5,253 bases of DNA, from the NCBI GenBank assembly GCA_017547265.1, contig JAFYQC010000147.1, forward strand, positions 1 to 5,253. Reading direction: 5' to 3'. Within the stretch, counting starts at the first letter, position 1. The number at the start of each line of letters is the position of its first letter. The DNA comes from Kiritimatiellia bacterium (GTDB taxonomy: Bacteria; Verrucomicrobiota; Kiritimatiellia; RFP12; UBA1067). Shown here piece after piece: positions 4,940 to 5,253 of this stretch. The notes beneath the pieces were generated by a model. That model made no database searches, had not been told where the DNA came from, and saw nothing but the letters and a program-made list of their open reading frames with translations. The position numbers and the translations under genes were made by a program.

Positions 4940-5253
4940 ATGGAAGTGTTGCGGCCAGCCAATCCACGCATGCAGATATGCGCTTTCCTGTGGGTCTATT
5001 ACGGCTTCCCAACCAGCAACTACGAGGGACGCAACACCGAAATGGTGCGCAACGAGTGCGGCCGCGTGATGGGACAGGAAGACGATACAGAGGTGGATTG
5101 CGCCTGTGGTATCCCCGATAGCGGAGTCGGCATGGCGGTTGGTTATGCACAAGGACATGGTTGCCCCTACATGCGCGCCATCAGCAAATACACTCCCACT
5201 TGGCCTCGTTCCTTCACCCCGAGCAATCAGGAGACGAGAAACCTGGTAGCCAA
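4940..5253 (+). CDS. purF: Amidophosphoribosyltransferase (PurF) fragment: 5'-truncated, probable pseudogene, runs off the window
   Basis: An open frame of 104 codons starts at an ATG immediately after the RhuM stop codon and continues past the window end. It matches the phosphoribosyltransferase half of PurF, which makes phosphoribosylamine from PRPP and glutamine in the first committed step of purine synthesis. Visible segments are 'QICAFLWVYYGFPTSNYEG' (residues 12-30), 'CGIPDSGVGMAVGYAQGHG' (58-76) and 'YTPTWPRSFTPSNQETRN' (84-101). These correspond to the 'C..EYIYFARPDS', 'VPDS...A.GYA' and 'R.FI.P.Q..R' regions of known PurF proteins. The whole N-terminal glutamine-hydrolysing domain with its catalytic cysteine (about 230-270 residues) is absent; that DNA is the RhuM-like gene. 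It has no promoter or ribosome site of its own. Either purF was cut by insertion or recombination, or the contig is misjoined. The family call is confident; expression is doubtful. Confidence 0.8.
   Translation, partial: MEVLRPANPRMQICAFLWVYYGFPTSNYEGRNTEMVRNECGRVMGQEDDTEVDCACGIPDSGVGMAVGYAQGHGCPYMRAISKYTPTWPRSFTPSNQETRNLVA

Noticed and set aside
4478..5158. 226-codon minus-strand open frame across the RhuM and PurF regions
   Set aside because: It lies opposite well-supported coding sequence with high G/C third positions, which opens antisense frames; the translation has no family features.

Overview
This is a 5.25 kb bacterial window with every supported gene on the + strand. It reads as an accessory or mobile patch in a moderately GC-rich genome. 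Taxonomy cannot be fixed from sequence alone. The mix of a YhcG/DUF1016 nuclease, a RhuM-like protein and a PurF of the 'FLWVYYGFP' type would suit an anaerobic gut bacterium (Verrucomicrobiota/Lentisphaerota/Kiritimatiellota, Bacteroidota or similar); this is a weak inference.

Left block (1-2275). The window opens inside a DnaQ-like DEDDh 3'-5' exonuclease. Its stop codon overlaps the start of an unusual 629-residue protein. The first ~390 residues of that protein resemble the palm/fingers core of bacterial replicative polymerase DnaE, without the PHP N-terminus or the C-terminal beta-clamp/OB parts. All three catalytic aspartates appear to be replaced. The last ~210 residues are a histidine phosphatase (phosphoglycerate-mutase-like) domain. 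An exonuclease coupled to a dead-looking polymerase core fused to a phosphatase is the strongest candidate here for an undescribed system.

Middle (2276-2653). This gap holds a short gene-like remnant (about 2325-2474), two overlapping inverted repeats that share one arm, and a good sigma70-type promoter whose -10 box lies in a perfect 12-bp palindrome, probably an operator.

Right block (2654-4939). A tight three-gene operon follows: a small XRE/Cro-type regulator, a YhcG-family PD-(D/E)XK nuclease (ATGA overlap) and a RhuM-like protein with a C-terminal phospholipase-D-like domain (13-bp gap). The nuclease gene carries three homologous in-frame hairpins in its inter-domain linker, with a compensatory base-pair change between copies. 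The RhuM-like gene also carries a perfect 10-bp-arm hairpin.

Right edge (4940-5253). Directly after the RhuM stop codon, in the same frame, is an amidophosphoribosyltransferase (PurF) fragment lacking its glutaminase half and running off the window. The last ~11 residues of the RhuM reading frame already look like the PurF segment that should precede it. The window therefore appears to contain a recombination junction, or an assembly join, near 4900-4940.
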